From assembly GCA_015233285.1 (NCBI GenBank), contig JADFYA010000239.1:1-5884 (forward strand): a stretch of 5,884 bases of DNA, in the 5' to 3' direction. Shown here piece by piece: positions 1 through 5,727 of this stretch. The notes under the pieces were generated by a model that saw only the letters and a program-made list of their open reading frames with translations, was not told where the DNA came from and did no database searches. The first letter of the stretch is position 1; every line of letters starts with the position of its first letter. This DNA comes from Deltaproteobacteria bacterium. GTDB taxonomy: Bacteria; Desulfobacterota; JADFXK01. The position numbers were made by a program, and so were the translations under genes.

Positions 1-286
1 ACAGAGACTCGATCATGGCCAGACCGATAAGCATGGTCACGGTGATCTTGCCGGATGCCTCAGGGTTCCGGGCGGTACCTTCAACAGCACCCTTGACGGC
101 GATGCCCTGGCCAATGCCGGTTCCAAAAGCGGCGATGCCGATGCCGAAGCCGGCCGCGGTTACGGTGGCAGCGAAGACCTGCAGGGCGGCAGCGGACACG
201 GAGGCGTCAGCCGCAAACACAAGAGTTGACATACCCAGGACAAAGAAGACCGTTAGCACCGTGGACGCGAAAACCTTTCTTGACAT
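1..286 (-). CDS. atpE: ATP synthase F0 subunit c (partial, 3' end outside window)
   Basis: Encodes the membrane rotor subunit of F-type ATP synthase, which carries the coupling ion through F0. Ninety-five codons are visible and the C-terminal half of helix 2 lies beyond the window. Residues 1-26 are signal-like (MSRK, a hydrophobic run, then VFAADA), as seen in some deltaproteobacterial c subunits. Helix 1 follows with a glycine-rich stretch, [15 protein letters not shown] (47-61), then the polar loop ARNPE (72-76), then helix 2 with GLAMIES (88-94). E93 is the ion-binding carboxylate. Q60 and S94 occupy positions that are ion ligands in sodium-type c rings. The ATG is fixed by a perfect AGGAGG 7 bases upstream. 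The gene lies 169 bases downstream of atpI on the same strand, where atpB would normally intervene. Family identification is secure. The coupling ion cannot be decided from these residues. Confidence 0.95.
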   Translation of the reverse strand, partial: MSRKVFASTVLTVFFVLGMSTLVFAADASVSAAALQVFAATVTAAGFGIGIAAFGTGIGQGIAVKGAVEGTARNPEASGKITVTMLIGLAMIESL

Positions 287-293
287 CTTTATT

Positions 294-299
294 CCTCCT
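294..299 (-). promoter_or_regulatory. Strong ribosome binding site for atpE
   Basis: On the minus strand AGGAGG lies 7 bases before the ATG at 286. A perfect Shine-Dalgarno suits the high copy number of subunit c relative to other F0 subunits. It is much better than the sites before atpI and atpZ, where I see no clear match. Confidence 0.8.
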
Positions 300-455
300 A
301 ATTAAATGAAAATGGTTTTTGTTAAGCGCCTTCTCCCAAAATGATATTTGTATGAATCAGCTTAGTTTGGTTGCTTCTGTTTTTTGAACCGACCGGCGGT
401 CATTAGACGGCATGGGCCGGCTCGATAATCATAATTAATGATAAAGCATGACCGG

Positions 456-875
456 TCAGACGACCACGCTTTTCTTTAGCAGACCGGCCAGCAAGTCTTT
501 GATTCCGGAGCAGGCCAGCAATCCCAAATTGATGACCACTACGGAAAGGCCCAGAATGATGGCCAGGACGTTGACCTGCTTGGAAAAAATCAAGACAAAG
601 AGTATGGCTCCGGTGGCCATCAGCCGGAGATAATACTTGAAAACGACCACCACCGGCGACCCGGGGGTGTCTGGGTTCAGTGCTTTTCGGAGTATCCGGT
701 ACAATAAATGAAAATTGGCGATAGCCAGCAAGCCGCCGGCCAAAATACCGCAACTTACTGAAACCGGAAAAAATATCAGGCTGGACAAAAGCATCGCGGC
801 CAAGATAATCCAATTCCTCTTGACCAGATTTCTTCGCAATGCCTCTTCCGGGGTGATCATTGTGGGATCATTCAT
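456..875 (-). CDS. atpI: ATP synthase subunit I (AtpI family)
   Basis: A 139-residue membrane protein of the ATP synthase I family, thought to help assemble the c ring or deliver magnesium. It is not part of the final catalytic complex. About four transmembrane segments are visible: near residues 23-39 (NWIILAAM onward), 41-62 (SCGILAGGLLAIANF onward), 84-100 (YYLRLMATGAILFVL onward) and 104-125 (VLAIILGLSVVVINLGLL). The ATG overlaps the stop of the upstream atpZ by four bases (ATGA), suggesting translational coupling. A second possible start lies five codons in (MITPEEALRR). The identification rests on membrane topology, length and position between atpZ and atpE. No catalytic motif is expected. 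The stop codon lies within a 10-base palindrome, TGACCGGTCA (449-458). Confidence 0.8.
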   Translation of the reverse strand: MNDPTMITPEEALRRNLVKRNWIILAAMLLSSLIFFPVSVSCGILAGGLLAIANFHLLYRILRKALNPDTPGSPVVVVFKYYLRLMATGAILFVLIFSKQVNVLAIILGLSVVVINLGLLACSGIKDLLAGLLKKSVVV

Positions 876-1102
876 TTTTTATCTTTGTTTTTTAGCTTCA
901 TGCCGATGACATACATGTTTCTGAACCCGGCCACGATGCCGACGAGCAGAAAAATGATGGTGAACAAAGGCTTCGTGCCCAGCCATTGATCGAGGAGGTA
1001 ATATCCGATAAAAAAGCCGATAATAGTGGATAGCACGACGGAGATGCCCATGGTGCTGGCATAAGCTAACAGCCTGATGTATTCCCTGGTATCGTCTTTC
1101 AT
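872..1102 (-). CDS. atpZ: AtpZ-like F0 accessory membrane protein
   Basis: A small protein of the AtpZ (F0F1-ATPase gene 1) family, usually the first gene of deltaproteobacterial and firmicute F0 operons and proposed to act in assembly or magnesium/calcium uptake. From the chosen start it has 76 residues: a charged N-terminus (MKDDTREYIRLL), one transmembrane helix with the glycine-rich run GFFIGYYLLDQWLG, then a second helix (FTIIFLLVGIVAGFRNMY) and a basic tail ending KNKDKK. The GxxxGxxxxDxxLG...GxxAGFRN pattern is the family hallmark. The start is uncertain: ATG at 1141 (89 residues) and GTG at 1159 (95 residues) are in frame, and none has a clear Shine-Dalgarno. I chose 1102 because family members begin just before the first helix. 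It overlaps atpI by ATGA. Confidence 0.75.
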   Translation of the reverse strand: MKDDTREYIRLLAYASTMGISVVLSTIIGFFIGYYLLDQWLGTKPLFTIIFLLVGIVAGFRNMYVIGMKLKNKDKK

Positions 1103-1200
1103 GATGTTTTCACGGCGTCCCTGAGCACCCGGCGTGTCCATTATGCTTTGCGGCACCACAGGGTCTTATACGGAATGAACTGTCTATTGACTGGAGCGAT

Positions 1201-1229
1201 TTTTAACACGGGGCACCGCCAAAAGTCAA
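1201..1229 (-). promoter_or_regulatory. Sigma-70 type promoter for atpZ-atpI
   Basis: Read on the minus strand, TTGACT (1229-1224) matches the -35 consensus at five of six positions. TTAAAA (1206-1201) matches the -10 at four of six. The spacer is exactly 17 bases. Transcription would start near 1194, giving a leader of about 90 bases to the preferred atpZ start. There is no experimental support. Confidence 0.55.
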
Positions 1230-1360
1230 CTTTTTTTTACCGGGAGAGAGACTGGATAGGAGGAAATTCCGCGGATCCTGCGCCGGACCGGCCATTGCGC
1301 CCCCAACCCATTTGCACCATATATATTTTTTACTTACTTTGATGAACTTGCACCCTATAT

Positions 1361-1417
1361 TGTCATTTCGAGCGAAGCGAGAAATCTTAAGATTCCTCAC
1401 ATCCGTTCGGAATGACA
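1361..1417. repeat. Palindromic repeat, TGTCATTTCGAGCGAAGCGA type
   Basis: Imperfect 57-base palindrome centred on TCTTAAGA. The left arm begins TGTCATTTCGAGCGAAGCGA and the right arm ends GTTCGGAATGACA. The arms pair except for a few substitutions and one base of length difference. From memory, this sequence type is a widespread extragenic palindrome in many bacterial phyla, but I cannot search for other copies. It lies between the 3' end of pilB and the atpZ promoter, so in pilB mRNA it could form a stabilising or attenuating hairpin. It is not followed by a T run in the pilB direction, so it is not a standard intrinsic terminator. Confidence 0.8.
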
Positions 1418-1495
1418 AAGTGGGAATCATCGTCTCTATGTTGTGGACGAAGGCGGCGCTATGCTGCGCCCTTGTTACTCTTCCGTCCGACGTCT

Positions 1496-3316
1496 TTAGA
1501 ACACGTCCGAATGAGTTACCCGGACCACCTCGGTCAGGGTTGTTGTCCCGTCCAGCATTTTGTCAATGGCGCTCTGGCGCAGGCTGACCATGCCCTCCTT
1601 GACCGCGGTTTGCCTCAAAACATCCAGGTTGGCATGAGTCGTAACCTGCTTGCGGATGGATTCGGATATGGGCATGACTTCAAAGATGGCTATCCGGCCC
1701 AGGTATCCGGTCTGCTTGCACTGGATGCACCCCGCGCCTCTTTTCAATATAACCGGTTCGTCGATAATCTCCAATCCCAGCACCTTAAGTTCGTTTGGTT
1801 TGGCTTCATAGGATTCGATACAATGGGGGCAGATTCTTCGGACCAACCGCTGAGCGACAATCCCGACCAGAGTCGAAGTGATCAAAAACGGTTCAACCCC
1901 CAAATCGATCAACCGGGTGACCGAAGATGGCGCGTCGTTGGTATGCAGAGTGCTTAAGACCAGGTGACCGGTCAAGGCGGCCTGGATGGCATTATCGCCG
2001 GCCTCCTTATCCCGGATTTCACCAACCATTATAATATCCGGATCCTGGCGCAGGATATACCGGAGGACATTGGCAAAGGTCAGGTCGATGGCCCGGTTCA
2101 CCGCGATCTGGTTAAAATCCTCATGGATCATTTCTATTGGTTCTTCCACCGTGGTGATGTTTTTTTCCGACGTGGACAGATACCGTAAGGCCGAATAGAG
2201 CGTGGTGGATTTACCGCTGCCCGTGGGGCCGGTGACCAGAATAATGCCGTGGGGGCGTTCAATAAAAGAACGGAATTTGATCAGATCGGATGGAGAAAAA
2301 CCCAATTGCCGCAAATCCTGCATCAAAACTTCAGATTTCAAGATCCGGAGAACCGCTTTTTCCCCAAAGGCCACCGGGATGGTGGACACCCGGACTTCAG
2401 CTTCTTTGTCATCACTCCCCCGGATCTTGATCCGGCCGTCTTGGGGCCGCCGTTTTTCGGCAATGTCCAATCGGGACAGGTTCTTTATCCGGGAGATGAT
2501 GGCCGGATGAACCATCTTGGGCAGTTTGTAAATCGTATGAAGCACGCCGTCTATTCTGAACCTAATGATATTATTATCTCTTTTTGGTTCTATGTGGATG
2601 TCGCTGGCTCTCTGTTCCAGGGCGTATTGAAAAAGATAATCCACAGCCCGTTTGATGTGTTCGTCGGACGAGGTGATCTCCGAAATGGATGAGAGCTTAA
2701 CGTATTGTTCCAGGTTGCCCAGATCGATGGACACGGAGCTGATCTTGCTTTCGGCTGCCTTGATGGAGGACTGGAAGTCATAGAATTCGGATATGAGCTT
2801 CTCGATGTCGCTCTTGCTGGCCATAACCGGAGCCACGGTCAGGTTGGTCACCCGCCTGACATCTTCCAGGGCCACCCGGTTAAGGGGGTTGTACATGGCT
2901 AACTTCAGGGTCCCGTTGTTCACGTCCAGGGGGACGGTCAGATACTTGATGGCAAAGGGCTTAGGGATGATCTTGGTCACCGCGTCCAGGTCCAGTTCCA
3001 CCGGGTTAATTTTTTTATATTCTATATTTAATGACTTAGCCATGGCGTTGGTGATCGCATCTTCGGTCAACACGCCGCCTTTGGGGTCGGTGGAAACCAG
3101 TTTAAAGGACGCCAGGACCTCAATTGGGGAAACGCCGCCTTCCAGTTCATCGGCTGAGGACAACTGACTCCGTCCGGCCATCGTCCCGGCCAGCCATTTC
3201 CTTTGAGATTCGTATTTTCTTAAGATTGCCCGGCGCGTTTCTTTGGTCATCAGCTCCTGGTCGACCAGGACCTGACAGATGTTTTCCGGCGAAAAAGCGT
3301 TCGTTTGATTTCCCAT
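1496..3316 (-). CDS. pilB: Type IV pilus assembly ATPase PilB (GspE/PilB family)
   Basis: A cytoplasmic hexameric ATPase that drives pilin insertion into the growing type IV pilus. It has 606 residues, slightly longer than the usual ~570. Residues 8-40 resemble a degenerate MshEN-type helical repeat. Residues 85-180 form the second N-terminal domain (LTEDAITNAMAKSLNIEY..., P...DVNNGTLKLAMYNPLN). The C-terminal ATPase follows: RASDIHIEP at 236-244, Walker A GPTGSGKST at 363-371, aspartate box around TTVEEPIE (388-395), Walker B DPDIIMVGE (425-433), histidine box GHLVLSTLHT (450-459), and a zinc-binding four-cysteine set C496, C499, C530, C533. The cysteines mark extension ATPases rather than PilT. 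GspE of type II secretion is the alternative, but prepilin genes of PilV type across the intergenic region favour pili. The ATG has only a weak GGCGAG upstream. No pilT, pilC or pilA is in view. Confidence 0.93.
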   Translation of the reverse strand: MGNQTNAFSPENICQVLVDQELMTKETRRAILRKYESQRKWLAGTMAGRSQLSSADELEGGVSPIEVLASFKLVSTDPKGGVLTEDAITNAMAKSLNIEYKKINPVELDLDAVTKIIPKPFAIKYLTVPLDVNNGTLKLAMYNPLNRVALEDVRRVTNLTVAPVMASKSDIEKLISEFYDFQSSIKAAESKISSVSIDLGNLEQYVKLSSISEITSSDEHIKRAVDYLFQYALEQRASDIHIEPKRDNNIIRFRIDGVLHTIYKLPKMVHPAIISRIKNLSRLDIAEKRRPQDGRIKIRGSDDKEAEVRVSTIPVAFGEKAVLRILKSEVLMQDLRQLGFSPSDLIKFRSFIERPHGIILVTGPTGSGKSTTLYSALRYLSTSEKNITTVEEPIEMIHEDFNQIAVNRAIDLTFANVLRYILRQDPDIIMVGEIRDKEAGDNAIQAALTGHLVLSTLHTNDAPSSVTRLIDLGVEPFLITSTLVGIVAQRLVRRICPHCIESYEAKPNELKVLGLEIIDEPVILKRGAGCIQCKQTGYLGRIAIFEVMPISESIRKQVTTHANLDVLRQTAVKEGMVSLRQSAIDKMLDGTTTLTEVVRVTHSDVF

Positions 3317-3429
3317 TGATATAACTCGCCAAAGTCAAGAAAGCTGGATCGGCCGACAAACCGCCCGCCGACAGGTTAAGTAGGTCAACTTATCCATTAT
3401 GGTTAAGAATGTCATCCGCCCGCCCGCCA

Positions 3430-3750
3430 TCAGGCCGCATAGACCACTTCGCTGCCTTCGGCCAGATAGACCCGGTCAGAGCCGCCCGCGGCCCACTCGG
3501 CCGGGGTCATAGCCAGGGCTTCTATGGGCTCAAAAAGCTCAAATATGGCATCGGACAAGATCTCAATCCGCGCCCAAAAGCCCTTATCCTCGAAATCGTC
3601 GGAAATTACGATTAAGTCTATATCACTTTCTTCTTTGGGGACGCCATGGGCATAAGAGCCAAAAAGAATCAACTTATTTATCCTGATCTGCCTGGCTTCT
3701 AGCGCCTGCCGAAAGCGGTCGATTATAATTAGTACTGCTTTCTTATCCAT
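3430..3750 (-). CDS. MNT-type minimal nucleotidyltransferase
   Basis: A 106-residue protein of the DNA polymerase beta-like nucleotidyltransferase superfamily. The hallmark GSYAHG (31-36) followed by SDIDLIV (42-48) supplies the GS motif and two catalytic aspartates, D43 and D45. E77 in PIEAL may be the third carboxylate. Family members of this length (MntA) are antitoxins that AMPylate a partner HEPN (HepT) toxin, but no HEPN gene lies on either side. Downstream is pilB, 113 bases away on the same strand, and upstream is a repeat element. It may therefore be an orphan, or its partner may be elsewhere. The ATG is supported by AAGGA nine bases upstream. The 5' end lies only 15 bases from the repeat element, so its promoter must be in or beyond the repeat. 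The enzymatic fold is secure and the biological role unknown. Confidence 0.85.
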   Translation of the reverse strand: MDKKAVLIIIDRFRQALEARQIRINKLILFGSYAHGVPKEESDIDLIVISDDFEDKGFWARIEILSDAIFELFEPIEALAMTPAEWAAGGSDRVYLAEGSEVVYAA

Positions 3751-3765
3751 TTGCGTGCGTCCTTA

Positions 3766-3953
3766 CCCAGGGTGGCGCTTCGCTGGGCTAGATTATGTAA
3801 CGCCTTCGGCGTATTAGAGCAGTAGTCCCGGTCAATGGCGAACTTAGCCCCGGCTGGACCTTTAGGGCTGATCAGCCCGTTCTTGTTGGTGAAATCCATT
3901 TCCCCGAAGGGGAAAAACAATCTAGCCCAGGGTCAGCGAAGCGCCACCCTGGG
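3766..3953. mobile_element. MITE-like element with CCCAGGGTGGCGCTTCGCTG ends
   Basis: The left end (3766-3794) and right end (3919-3953) are inverted copies. All 29 bases of the left arm are matched in the right arm, which carries a 6-base insertion, AGGGTC. The interior contains further hairpins: ACGCCTTCGGCGT (3800-3812), the perfect palindrome GGGCTGATCAGCCC (3865-3878) and TTTCCCCGAAGGGGAAA (3899-3915). No transposase is encoded, and I could not identify a target duplication. Such structured repeats with CCCAGGG...CCCTGGG ends occur in many bacterial genomes. A 63-codon open frame spanning it on the minus strand is probably incidental. It sits directly upstream of the nucleotidyltransferase gene. 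Confidence 0.7.
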
Positions 3954-4034
3954 GCGGGATCAAAAAAGGACAACCATAACCATTCGATGTATAATAATAA
4001 CTTAATATCATTCACGTATTTTCATTCATCATCT

Positions 4035-4043
4035 ATTATATCA
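4035..4043 (-). promoter_or_regulatory. Possible extended -10 promoter on the minus strand
   Basis: On the minus strand TGATATAAT gives a perfect TATAAT (4040-4035) preceded by the extended-10 TG. A TTGACA (4058-4053) is also present, but the spacing is only 12 bases, too short for a standard promoter, so the extended -10 would have to suffice. It points toward the nucleotidyltransferase gene about 280 bases away, through the inverted-end element. AT-rich DNA makes chance matches likely. Confidence 0.3.
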
Positions 4044-4123
4044 TAGAAGGATTGTCAAGGCTACATTTTTCACCCGGTCTGATCACCTCAACCCACGACA
4101 GGTTTTGCGGTTGCCGGCCACTA

Positions 4124-4314
4124 TTGTCTGAACCATGATTAAGCTGACTAAATGAAAGGCTATGATAAGGCAGAATACCCTCGTGTTGGGATGCCGGGTA
4201 GCCGAGGGAAAATTCACCTGTAGGGGCGAGGCATGCCTCGCCCCTACCACGACTGATGAATTCCCACAGCCATCATAGTCCATCAATCAATCATGACCAT
4301 CACAGTTCAGACAA
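4124..4314. repeat. Composite palindromic element with TTGTCTGAAC ends
   Basis: The ends are perfect 10-base inverted repeats, TTGTCTGAAC (4124-4133) and GTTCAGACAA (4305-4314). Pairing continues inward with gaps: ATGATT against AATCAT, CTATGAT against ATCATAG, and GGGAA against TTCCC. The centre is the perfect 28-base palindrome listed separately, so the whole can fold into one long cruciform or RNA hairpin. The left 65 bases recur in the same orientation at 5820-5884. From memory, sequences starting TCTGAACCATGATT are dispersed repeats in several bacterial phyla. No protein is encoded. Confidence 0.8.
4220..4247. repeat. Perfect 28-base palindrome, GTAGGGGCGAGGCA half-site
   Basis: GTAGGGGCGAGGCA followed directly by its exact reverse complement, with a GCATGC centre and no loop. 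It forms the apex of the larger element around it. GTAGGGGCG...CGCCCCTAC palindromes are a common extragenic family, so this may be one repeat family inserted within another. It could equally be the natural tip of the host element. Confidence 0.85.
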
Positions 4315-4369
4315 TCTGGCGGTGTCCCGGCCAGGCCGCACGTGATCCCACAGCCAGGTCACACTCCGG

Positions 4370-4405
4370 TATAAAATGATTCTATAACTATCAATAAATT
4401 TTATA
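4370..4405. repeat. Inverted TATAAAAT pair upstream of the sigma-54 site
   Basis: TATAAAAT (4370-4377) and its reverse complement ATTTTATA (4398-4405) are separated by 20 bases. The same two octamers recur as a tight palindrome at 4578-4596. Centred about 108 bases before the predicted transcription start, the pair is where an enhancer-binding activator could sit, but AT richness makes chance a real alternative. Confidence 0.35.
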
Positions 4406-4469
4406 GGCGAAATCGCCCGGCCCGACTGTCCGGCGGGTTATGTCGAGACAAAACAGCGCCCGGTTGTGT

Positions 4470-4485
4470 TGGCATGAATACTGCT
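4470..4485 (+). promoter_or_regulatory. Sigma-54 (RpoN) promoter for the prepilin genes
   Basis: TGGCATGAATACTGCT matches the -24/-12 consensus TGGCACG-N4-TTGCT closely. The invariant GG and GC dinucleotides are present at the correct spacing, with only C for T at the first base of TTGC and T for C in the -24 block. Transcription would start near 4496, leaving a leader of about 175 bases before the first prepilin. Type IV pilin genes are commonly activated by RpoN with PilS/PilR, which supports the reading. It is the best promoter match on this strand in the intergenic region. Confidence 0.6.
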
Positions 4486-4577
4486 GTACTCTAAAGTGAC
4501 ACTTATCCGCATTTTCGCGTAACATGATGATATATTAAGTTGTTGCTTAATAAGCCCCTGGCTGCGGCCCAAGTTGG

Positions 4578-4596
4578 CTATAAAATTATTTTATAG
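4578..4596. repeat. AT-rich 19-base perfect palindrome in the prepilin leader
   Basis: CTATAAAATTATTTTATAG is symmetric about the single T at 4587. It lies about 80 bases downstream of the predicted sigma-54 start and 75 bases before the TTG start codon. It could be an operator or a weak RNA hairpin. It shares TATAAAAT octamers with the pair at 4370-4405. Confidence 0.45.
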
Positions 4597-4658
4597 TCCT
4601 TCCGGCGCTGTCGACGTTTATCAGGGGAGACCGCTCGTCCATTTGTCTTTTTGCCGCT

Positions 4659-4665
4659 AGGAGGT
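4659..4665 (+). promoter_or_regulatory. Ribosome binding site fixing a TTG start
   Basis: AGGAGGT lies five bases before TTG at 4671. This perfect Shine-Dalgarno decides the start of the prepilin at the unusual TTG codon. The alternative ATG at 4740 lies inside the hydrophobic signal and would remove the prepilin peptidase site. Confidence 0.8.
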
Positions 4666-4670
4666 CCAGC

Positions 4671-5243
4671 TTGGCCAGATTCAGACCCAACAGGCTCGAA
4701 GCCCGACCAGCCGGCTTCCGGGACCACCCCGGCTTCACCATGGTCGAACTTCTGATCGCCGTCGGCTTACTCGTCGTAGTCATCACCGTGATGTTGACTA
4801 CAATCACGAGCGATATGCCCAATACACGGTTGAAAGATGCCGCCCGAGATGTCTACAACAACATCCAGTCGGCCAAATTAGGCGCCATCAAGGACAACAG
4901 CAACTACGCCATCATCTTCAACACGGCCGGTCAGTCATATAGCGTGGTCTCGGGATGTCTTCAAAACGCCACTGGCGGAACCACCCTTAGAACCGTCAAT
5001 CTGACCACGACCTACAAAGGTTACGTTTCCTATGGTCTTAGCGGCCATAGTCAGATATCCGTTTCAGGCACTCCTATGGCTCAAATGACCAACCTGGTGT
5101 TCCGTCCCGACGGGACCGTGCTTCAAACCGGGGCCGTCTACCTGTCCAACGTCAAGAACTCCTCTTACGCCGTAATTGTGCCTTCTCTATCCGGAGGGGC
5201 AAGCATATTTAAATGGAGGGCAACAGCATGGGTCAGCTACTAG
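4671..5243 (+). CDS. Minor prepilin, GspH/FimT family
   Basis: A 190-residue prepilin-like protein that would be processed by prepilin peptidase PilD and help initiate or prime the pilus. A 21-residue basic leader ends at G21, followed by FTMVELLIAVGLLVVVITV: a class III signal with cleavage G21|F22 and glutamate at mature position 5 (E26). Next come the amphipathic helix region DAARDVYNNIQSAKLGAIKDN (56-76) and the beta-strand segment YAIIFNTAGQSYSV. The characteristic GspH/FimT motif LVFRPDGTV is at 142-150. The start is TTG, fixed by a perfect AGGAGGT. It is the first gene after a sigma-54-like promoter, and a PilV-like gene follows after 46 bases. It could be a type II secretion pseudopilin instead, but PilV and PilB nearby favour the pilus system. 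Confidence 0.88.
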   Translation: MARFRPNRLEARPAGFRDHPGFTMVELLIAVGLLVVVITVMLTTITSDMPNTRLKDAARDVYNNIQSAKLGAIKDNSNYAIIFNTAGQSYSVVSGCLQNATGGTTLRTVNLTTTYKGYVSYGLSGHSQISVSGTPMAQMTNLVFRPDGTVLQTGAVYLSNVKNSSYAVIVPSLSGGASIFKWRATAWVSY

Positions 5244-5289
5244 TCCTAAAGGCCCAACCAGAAACAGTCCTCACCCCGGCGGTGCGAAA

Positions 5290-5727
5290 ATGAATAAGAT
5301 ATCCGACCAGATTATTAAATTGACCAGTAATAAGAACAGGGCCGGGTTTTCACTGGTCGAAGTCCTGATTGCCATGACCCTTTTCTCCGTGGCGCTATTA
5401 GGCATTGCCCAAATGCAAATCACCGCCTTCAAGACCAACTCTCAGGCCAATAACATTTCCAGGGCTTCCGTATATGCCTCGGACAAACTAGAGGAACTCC
5501 GGGCATTGGGCAGAAATAATTTTTCCGATCCCCAATTGGCCGCGGGCAACCATCCGGCTACAGGTGACCCGACCCAGCCCACCATTACGCCATTCACCCG
5601 GACCTGGACCATCACGGACAACTACGATACCGGCACGGCTGTGGTTATTTCAAAAAGCATCTCGGTGAGCCTCTCCGGCCCTCCTCCGACCCACACGTTG
5701 GTCTATACGACGGTGGTGGCTAGATGA
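5290..5727 (+). CDS. pilV: Minor prepilin, PilV-like
   Basis: A 145-residue prepilin-like protein. A 19-residue leader ends at G19, then FSLVEVLIAMTLFSVALLGIA gives cleavage G19|F20 and the conserved glutamate at mature +5 (E24). The segment GIAQMQITAFKTNSQANNISRASVYASDKLEELRAL is typical of PilV, where A..LA..KlEELRA follows the membrane helix. A short beta-rich C-terminal domain ends in TLVYTTVVAR. I chose ATG at 5290, with GGCGGT six bases upstream. The frame is open back to 5176, but that overlaps the previous gene and adds no signal. The stop overlaps the next ATG by ATGA, indicating an operon with a further gene, normally PilW. The minor pilins form the initiation complex with PilX, PilW, FimT and PilY1 in known systems. 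Confidence 0.87.
   Translation: MNKISDQIIKLTSNKNRAGFSLVEVLIAMTLFSVALLGIAQMQITAFKTNSQANNISRASVYASDKLEELRALGRNNFSDPQLAAGNHPATGDPTQPTITPFTRTWTITDNYDTGTAVVISKSISVSLSGPPPTHTLVYTTVVAR

Larger units (their letters stand above)
1103..1495. other. Intergenic spacer between pilB and the atp cluster
   Basis: About 390 bases with no credible gene. It holds the probable atpZ promoter (1201-1229), a poly-T run on the plus strand (1231-1238), an AT-rich patch (1319-1340), a 57-base palindromic repeat (1361-1417), and a short hairpin (GGCGC at 1455-1459 pairing with GCGCC at 1466-1470) 26 bases past the pilB stop. Short open frames on either strand read through the repeat and look non-coding. The in-frame extension of atpZ up to 1159 also falls here. 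Confidence 0.7.
3751..4670. other. Repeat-rich divergent intergenic region (920 bases)
   Basis: No credible gene is visible between the nucleotidyltransferase (minus) and the first prepilin (plus). In order, the stretch holds a 188-base inverted-end element (3766-3953), an AT-rich spacer (about 3960-4060) with a possible minus-strand extended -10, a 191-base element with TTGTCTGAAC ends and a nested perfect palindrome (4124-4314), an inverted TATAAAAT pair (4370-4405), a sigma-54-like promoter (4470-4485), a second AT palindrome (4578-4596) and the ribosome binding site of the first prepilin. The open frames of 60-70 codons inside it simply translate the repeats. Confidence 0.75.

Noticed and set aside
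403..813. 136-codon minus-strand frame overlapping atpI
   Set aside because: It is out of frame with the membrane protein AtpI, lacks membrane segments, and its last codons (MIIEPAHAV) do not resemble subunit a.
1455..1470. Hairpin as an intrinsic terminator for pilB
   Set aside because: The stem is only five pairs and no T run follows in the direction of pilB transcription.
1412..1957. 181-codon plus-strand open frame
   Set aside because: It lies opposite the conserved 3' half of pilB and shows no recognisable protein features.
2249..2692. 147-codon plus-strand open frame
   Set aside because: It is antisense to the pilB ATPase core, whose motifs are unambiguous.
3729..3920. 63-codon minus-strand frame upstream of the nucleotidyltransferase
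   Set aside because: It is a translation of the inverted-end repeat element, overlaps the start of the real gene, and has no HEPN-like character.
4035..4058. Full sigma-70 promoter with TTGACA and TATAAT on the minus strand
   Set aside because: The spacing is 12 bases, too short for a normal promoter. Only the extended -10 reading was kept, at low confidence.
4083..4286. 67-codon minus-strand frame
   Set aside because: It reads through the palindromic repeat. The VVGARHASPLQ segment is simply the translated GTAGGGGCG palindrome.
3766..4314. CRISPR array or tRNA gene
   Set aside because: The repeats are palindromic and belong to different families, with no regularly spaced short direct repeats, no cas genes, and no cloverleaf recognised.
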